NCBI GenBank assembly: GCA_015061815.1
Contig: SUVW01000001.1
Coordinates: 124,001 to 188,000 of the forward strand
Source: Lentisphaerota bacterium
GTDB taxonomy: Bacteria > Verrucomicrobiota > Lentisphaeria > Victivallales > Victivallaceae
Length of the DNA: 64,000 bases
Direction: 5' to 3'
The notes under the pieces are model-generated. The model was not told where the DNA came from and did not search any database. It worked only from the letters and a program-made list of their open reading frames with translations. Below are positions 59,761-64,000 of the stretch, piece by piece (the stretch's first letter is position 1; each line of letters begins with the position of its first letter). Made by a program: the position numbers and the translations under genes.

Positions 59761-60534
59761 TTATTTGCCCAGAGCCTCTTTTACTAATTCAGCGAAACTG
59801 TCGGCCTTGAGCGCAGCTCCACCGATCAAACCGCCGTCGATATCTTTCTGGGCAACCAATTCACGGGCATTGGAAGCTTTCATGCTGCCGCCGTACTGGA
59901 TGCGGACCTTTTCTGCAACTTCGCTGCCGAACATGCCGGCGATCTCCTGACGGATATGAGCATGAGCTGCCTGGGCGATCTCCGGAGTGGCAGTTTTGCC
60001 GGTTCCGATGGCCCAGACCGGTTCGTAAGCGACAATGGTTTTGGCCATATCATCAGCAGAAATACCATCGAATCCGCCCCGGATCTGCCGGGTCAACACC
60101 TCTTCGGTCTTGCCGCTTTCGCGCTCATCAAGCAGCTCACCGACACAAACGATCGGGATCAAATCATACTTCAGCGCGGCTTTCAAACGGGCATTGACGG
60201 TCGCATCGGTTTCCCCGAAGTACTGACGGCGTTCGCTGTGACCGATGATAACGTATTCTACACCGGCACTTTTCAGCATGTCGCCGGAGATTTCTCCGGT
60301 AAAAGCACCGTTATCCGCCCAATGGATATTCTGGGCACCGACTTTGATGGCAGTACCTTTGACCGCCTCGACCACCGTCGCAATAGTGGTAAACGGCGGA
60401 CAAACAACCACATCAGCTTCGCAACAGCAGCAGCAATTGCCGCAAATCGCTTTCAAATCATCCACCAGAGCTTTGCCCTCGGCGGCATTTTTGTTCATTT
60501 TCCAGTTGCCGGCGATAATAACTTTACGGCTCAT
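59761..60534 (-). CDS. tpiA: Triosephosphate isomerase with a cysteine cluster
   Basis: This 257-residue glycolytic enzyme interconverts dihydroxyacetone phosphate and glyceraldehyde 3-phosphate. It has GNWKMNK with K12, IIGHSERR with H99, AYEPVWAIGTG with catalytic E171 and lid loop 6, and GGSMKASN and GGLIGGAAL for phosphate. Full length. The odd feature is C31-G-N-C34-C-C-C-C38 just before ADVVVCPPF, a Cys-rich insertion encoded by TGC repeats in the first helix-to-strand turn. AAGGAG precedes the ATG and a promoter lies at 60630-60657. Confidence 0.97.
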   Translation of the reverse strand: MSRKVIIAGNWKMNKNAAEGKALVDDLKAICGNCCCCCEADVVVCPPFTTIATVVEAVKGTAIKVGAQNIHWADNGAFTGEISGDMLKSAGVEYVIIGHSERRQYFGETDATVNARLKAALKYDLIPIVCVGELLDERESGKTEEVLTRQIRGGFDGISADDMAKTIVAYEPVWAIGTGKTATPEIAQAAHAHIRQEIAGMFGSEVAEKVRIQYGGSMKASNARELVAQKDIDGGLIGGAALKADSFAELVKEALGK

Positions 60535-60629
60535 CTTATATTTCTCCTTGTTATTTAATATATAATTTTATGTCAACGTCACTGCATAAAAACGCCTCCA
60601 CATCTGCAAAAAAAATATGCAGACAGGAA

Positions 60630-60657
60630 AATATAGCATATCAAATGCTTTTTTCAA
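60630..60657 (-). promoter_or_regulatory. Putative promoter of tpiA-secG
   Basis: Minus strand TTGAAA (60657-60652), 16-nt spacer, TATATT (60635-60630). About 100 nt upstream of the tpiA ATG. Confidence 0.55.
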
Positions 60658-60658
60658 G

Positions 60659-61102
60659 TCATTTATTGTCTGTGATTGCAGTTTTTTTGCCATCCGGCAC
60701 TACTTTTACCGCAACTCCGGTGGCGCGCATCGTCCGATTCCAAACAATCCACAACGAAAATGCTCCGGATGAAGTTGTGCTTATCTGCACATCTTCCACC
60801 CGGTCGGCTCCCAGTTTTTTCAACGGGACATCCATCATCTGCCGCATCTTTCCCCGGGTCAAGGTATTCTGCAATATCCGGTACTCATGCTGGTTGGGAC
60901 TGCCGATCCGACCTGACCACAACGGGATGAAATTGAATAAATACATTCCCCGGTTGGTTGCCGTCATATTCCACAAAACCCGGTTCCCCCGGCTGCTGAA
61001 CTGTCCCGGATATGATTTTTCCCACTCCAGAGTTGACGTATGCGCACAACCGGCACCGGCCAATAATATCAACCCTGCAAAAAATATCTTTTTCATTATC
61101 AT
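60659..61102 (-). CDS. Small lipoprotein, function unknown
   Basis: This protein of 147 residues (or 145) has a lipoprotein signal (MKKIFFAGLILLAGAGCAH) with lipobox LAGAGC. The short mature part includes TNRGMYLFNFIPLWSGRIGSPNQHEYRILQNTLTRG, VPLKKLGADRVEDVQISTTSSGAFSLWIVWNR and TGVAVKVV. ATG 61102 overlaps the stop of the upstream gene in ATGA; ATG 61096 has better spacing from AGAGG. It resembles small outer-membrane lipoproteins of unknown role. Translation is coupled to the RsmE-lipoprotein frame. Confidence 0.8.
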   Translation of the reverse strand: MIMKKIFFAGLILLAGAGCAHTSTLEWEKSYPGQFSSRGNRVLWNMTATNRGMYLFNFIPLWSGRIGSPNQHEYRILQNTLTRGKMRQMMDVPLKKLGADRVEDVQISTTSSGAFSLWIVWNRTMRATGVAVKVVPDGKKTAITDNK

Positions 61103-62241
61103 CTGCCTCTTTGTATTTTCTGCCGGAGTTTATTATTGTCCTCCAGCTGTTTTCTCAACTGCCGCATCAAATTACTGTTGGCAATGCGCAACTGCTCACA
61201 CTCGGCCTGCAAATTCAGCAATTCCATACTGCTGCCGCCTGCCCATTTGGTAACGGCCCGTTCCCGCAAACCGGACAAAGCTGCTTCAGCTTCCGCCCTG
61301 CCGTCTGCTCCTTCGGGGAGAAGTTCCAGAAACATTTCATAAGCATAAATGGCCTCCAGAGGTTCGTTGAGATTTTCATCACAAACCCGGGCCAAAGCCT
61401 GAAATGCTTCAGGATCATCCGGACTGACCGCCACCGCTTTGCGGAAATGATCCCTTGCGCCGCTGGCATCGCCGCTTTCCAGCAGACGTTTCCCCCGGGT
61501 CAACAGCGATTCACTGCCCGGATCGCCGCATCCGGATAAGATCACCATTCCCGCCGCGATCACCAGACCAAGACGCCGGAGCACAGCCAATGCACAAACC
61601 GCCGCTGTTTCCAACCGCAACACATGCGGTCCGAGATTCAAAGGTTCTGCGTTATATTTTTTCATCATCTCTTCCTCCTCCGGGGCAAATCCGCCCTCCG
61701 GTCCGATCACCACTGCTTTGCCGGCAGCCGCAGTACCGCCAGTTTCCGCCGGTGCGACAGAACCATAATATATTTTGATATTTTCACGCTGCAATTTTTC
61801 CAATACCGCCGGTAATTTTTCTTCCGGCAACACCTCCGGCAAATAGGGATTCCCGGACTGCTTGCAAGCCTCCCGCAGCAGCAGTTCCCACCTCTCCCGG
61901 GGACCGCCGGATGCCACTGATCTGGCACAGAACACCGGCCGGATGCTCCATGCTCCCAACTCGACGGCCTGTTTCAACAGCTGGTCCAACTTCTGCTTCC
62001 GGGGCAGAGCGCAGCACAAATGCAGCTTCATCTCCGGTTCCGGCAACTGCTGTTTGCTCAAAACGGTAATACTTTTATCCTTTTCGATAACCCCCCGGGC
62101 CAGAACACCTTTCCCGTCCATCAACTCCACATTTTCTCCGGCCCGCGCCCGGAAAACTTTGAAAAGATGCTCGGCCTCACGGCTTTCCGGGATAACGCTG
62201 TTTCCCGGTTCCGGGATATCCGTACAAAAAACCCGATGCAT
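61099..62241 (-). CDS. rsmE: RsmE 16S rRNA methyltransferase in frame with a TPR lipoprotein
   Basis: This 380-residue frame has two unlike halves. Residues 1-222 are RsmE, which methylates U1498 of 16S rRNA: the PUA-like start MHRVFCTDIP, SREAEHLFKVFRARAGE, then the SPOUT knot AVVIGPEGGFAPEEEEMM and LGPHVLRLETAAVCALAVL, where RsmE normally ends. Directly after comes LRRLGLVIAAGMVILSGCGD, a complete lipoprotein signal with lipobox LSGC (C238). TPR-like repeats (about 244-330) and a coiled-coil (NLQAECEQLRIANSNLMRQLRKQLE) follow. GTG at 61584-61582 (residue 220) could start the lipoprotein separately, but it lacks a clear ribosome site. Either one fused protein, an internal in-frame start, or a sequence error that removed a stop. 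Confidence 0.88.
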   Translation of the reverse strand: MHRVFCTDIPEPGNSVIPESREAEHLFKVFRARAGENVELMDGKGVLARGVIEKDKSITVLSKQQLPEPEMKLHLCCALPRKQKLDQLLKQAVELGAWSIRPVFCARSVASGGPRERWELLLREACKQSGNPYLPEVLPEEKLPAVLEKLQRENIKIYYGSVAPAETGGTAAAGKAVVIGPEGGFAPEEEEMMKKYNAEPLNLGPHVLRLETAAVCALAVLRRLGLVIAAGMVILSGCGDPGSESLLTRGKRLLESGDASGARDHFRKAVAVSPDDPEAFQALARVCDENLNEPLEAIYAYEMFLELLPEGADGRAEAEAALSGLRERAVTKWAGGSSMELLNLQAECEQLRIANSNLMRQLRKQLEDNNKLRQKIQRGR

Positions 62242-62300
62242 TTTTATATTCCCTTTGTTATAATTTACATGAAAAGCTGTATAAAATCAAGCACTGCACT

Positions 62301-63974
62301 TCAAAATTTGAATATCGCTCCGATTTTTCTGCCCAGCAAAATCCCCGCTGAAGCCATCGTCAGAGCCAGAAAAGCCATCGCCCACACCCCGAATGCCGAA
62401 GCTGACGACGGACCTGCCCCCAATATCTGCGATAATTCCAACAAAGCTTTGGTTATCGGGAAAAAGATACTTTTCTGGGCCAGAATCAGCGAATCGGAAA
62501 CTTCCAGCATGGAAAAACTGAAAGCAAACAATCCGCCGACCAGCAAATTCGCCCCGATCAGCGGGAATGTGATGGAGGTCAAAGTTTTTACCGGACCGGC
62601 TCCAAAATTCCGGGCCGCATGTTCCAGCTCTTCCGGAGTCTGCTCCAAACCGGAAGCAACCGCCCTGACCACATACGGTATCCGTCTGACAGCATACGCT
62701 ATTGCCAAAAGCCACAACGGATTATCCACCGGATTGAATATCGCCCGCGCCCAGGCATAACTGGAGGTCATCCCCAGAAAACCGAAAGCGATCACCAACC
62801 CCGGGATAGCCAGCGGCAGCATCGACAGCAAATCCAATGCCCATGCCCCGCGCAACCGCCAGCGCGACGTGATCAAAGCGGTCAAAGTTCCGCAAACTAC
62901 CGCGATCACCATCGCCAAAGCTGAATAACGCAAACTGTTGACGATCGACGGAACCACCAGCGGATTGGAAAGAGCATTTTCAAAGTTGCTCAAAGTGAAA
63001 ACTTCCGGCAGAACCGTATTGTACCACCGCCGGGAAAACGCCACCCCGACCAGAGCCAGATGCGGCAGTACCGACAGCAGAGCCACCAGTAAAAATGCGG
63101 CAACCGGCAGCATCTTCTGCCATGAACCAAGTTTTTTTGCCCGGGACCCCATCGAACCTTTGACCGCCGCGCCACCGGCAGGAGTGCCGAAAATTTTGCG
63201 CATCAACAGATAGATCAATGCCGAAACGGTCAACATCACCACCACCAGAGAGTAAGGCAGCGGATTGTTTTCCAGTTCCATCAATCCGTTGAAAACCTGT
63301 ACCGGCGTGACCCGGTTGTAGCCGAACATCAACGGAGTTCCCAGCTCGGTGAAACTCCAAACCAGCACGATGCTGCCGCCGGCTAAAAAACCGCTTTTCA
63401 ACAGCGGCAGTTTGATCCGGATAAAACGCTGCAGTTTCGATGCTCCCAAATTAGCTGCCGCATCGGTCAGAGTCGGGTCGATATTACCTAAAGCCGTGAT
63501 CAGATTCAGATAAAAAACCGGATACAAATGCAGTGCTTCGATCACACATACCGACCAGAATTTCCCTTCGCCGCCAAGAAAATCCACCCTCGGCAAACCA
63601 CATTCCGTCAAAATGGTATTCACCACACCGTAATATCCCAATATCTGCTGAAATCCCAAAGCTCCGACAAACGGCGGCAATATCATCGGCAGCAGCATCA
63701 ACAGCGAACAATACTCTTTACCGGGAAAATCATAACGGTCATAAATCACTGCCAGTATCAGCGACAGTATCGCCACCATCATTGTTGTCACCAGAGCGAT
63801 CGCCAGACTGTTCAACAAACCTTCCCGGTAAACCGGAGTACGGAAAACTTCCATCAGCAAGTTCCAGTCGCACCCCTCACCGATGACCGTGAACAACGGC
63901 AATATCAGAAAAACCAATAAAAAAAGCACCAATATCAGCATCAGCAGATATTGCATCATTCTGCGGAAAATCAT
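62301..63974 (-). CDS. Iron-type ABC transporter permease (two fused permease domains)
   Basis: This 557-residue inner-membrane protein has about 12 helices in two halves, each with an EAA loop that contacts the ATPase. The loops are DAAANLGASKLQRFIRIKLPLLKSG (about 174-198) and EHAARNFGAGPVKTLTSITFPLIG (about 457-480). The duplicated layout and length match FbpB/SfuB-type ferric-ion permeases, with thiamine or phosphonate permeases as alternatives. GAAGGAGGG precedes the ATG, and the stop of another gene lies 2 nt upstream, so it belongs to an operon that extends beyond the window, probably with the ATPase and binding protein. Confidence 0.9.
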   Translation of the reverse strand: MIFRRMMQYLLMLILVLFLLVFLILPLFTVIGEGCDWNLLMEVFRTPVYREGLLNSLAIALVTTMMVAILSLILAVIYDRYDFPGKEYCSLLMLLPMILPPFVGALGFQQILGYYGVVNTILTECGLPRVDFLGGEGKFWSVCVIEALHLYPVFYLNLITALGNIDPTLTDAAANLGASKLQRFIRIKLPLLKSGFLAGGSIVLVWSFTELGTPLMFGYNRVTPVQVFNGLMELENNPLPYSLVVVMLTVSALIYLLMRKIFGTPAGGAAVKGSMGSRAKKLGSWQKMLPVAAFLLVALLSVLPHLALVGVAFSRRWYNTVLPEVFTLSNFENALSNPLVVPSIVNSLRYSALAMVIAVVCGTLTALITSRWRLRGAWALDLLSMLPLAIPGLVIAFGFLGMTSSYAWARAIFNPVDNPLWLLAIAYAVRRIPYVVRAVASGLEQTPEELEHAARNFGAGPVKTLTSITFPLIGANLLVGGLFAFSFSMLEVSDSLILAQKSIFFPITKALLELSQILGAGPSSASAFGVWAMAFLALTMASAGILLGRKIGAIFKF

Positions 63975-63975
63975 C

Positions 63976-64000
63976 TTATTTTCCCTCCTTCGCCAATTGC
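63976..64000 (-). CDS. C-terminal end of an upstream gene (partial)
   Basis: On the minus strand the frame CAA TTG GCG AAG GAG GGA AAA TAA ends 2 nt before the permease ATG and carries its ribosome site. The short spacing suggests it is the end of another gene of the ABC transporter operon, but only seven codons are visible, so identity is unknown. Confidence 0.5.

Overview
The window (about 64 kb, GC near 50%) looks like a chromosomal segment from the PVC superphylum, most likely Lentisphaerota (Victivallis-like). The reasons are two prepilin-type proteins with the H-X9-DG C-terminal signature, many exported glycan-degradation proteins, neutral-ceramidase-like hydrolases in two copies, and a pilus-like operon whose gene order matches the Amuc_1098-1102 locus of Akkermansia. 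This assignment is inference from gene content. No rRNA, tRNA, CRISPR array or intact transposase was seen.

Layout. 1-10.8 kb (+ strand): a carbohydrate-use cluster with a truncated exported hydrolase-like gene, an H-X9-DG prepilin, a TIM-barrel hydrolase-like protein, a secreted carbohydrate-binding-like protein, a HAD phosphatase, an 830-residue paralogue of the first gene, an EEP-family phosphodiesterase, a GH20 hexosaminidase and a small exported protein. A class C beta-lactamase-like serine hydrolase faces it. 12.1-12.9 kb: a non-coding island with a 123-nt imperfect hairpin, a partial second copy and two intrinsic terminators. 12.9-14.6 kb: two glycosyltransferases. 14.6-19.4 kb: an amidohydrolase, an EF-G-like GTPase behind a clear sigma-70-type promoter, and a ceramidase-like hydrolase. 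19.4-27.1 kb (- strand): a DeoR regulator, E2 with two lipoyl domains, E3, a fused E1 alpha/beta and a zinc alcohol dehydrogenase, which together form one 2-oxoacid dehydrogenase operon. 27.6-29.8 kb: a polytopic membrane protein and a DPM1-like glycosyltransferase.

30.3-34.2 kb (- strand): dnaK, groES and groEL. A near-consensus sigma-54 promoter and a cluster of TGTGTCA motifs precede dnaK. 34.6-47.5 kb: a GH95-like glycosidase, a sugar-phosphate isomerase-like protein, a second ceramidase-like protein, a small exported protein, a second H-X9-DG prepilin with a duplicated cleavage motif, a ROK-like regulator, and two tandem paralogous large exported proteins. 47.7-59.3 kb: TrmO, then a pilus-like operon with two secretins, a Zn-ribbon/Ca-loop membrane protein, an Amuc_1100-position protein, a PilM-PilN fusion and an Amuc_1102-position exported protein. 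59.3-64 kb: secG, tpiA, a lipoprotein, an RsmE methyltransferase read in frame into a TPR lipoprotein, an iron-type ABC permease, and the last codons of an upstream gene.

The strongest unexplained signals are the following. (1) All three copies of the prepilin cleavage motif abut or sit inside inverted repeats made with the sequence just upstream, and one gene has six hairpins in 250 bp. (2) A sigma-54 promoter with upstream iterons lies before the chaperone genes. (3) Two related structured non-coding units lie at 12.49-12.88 kb, each ending in a terminator. (4) RsmE and a lipoprotein are joined in one frame.
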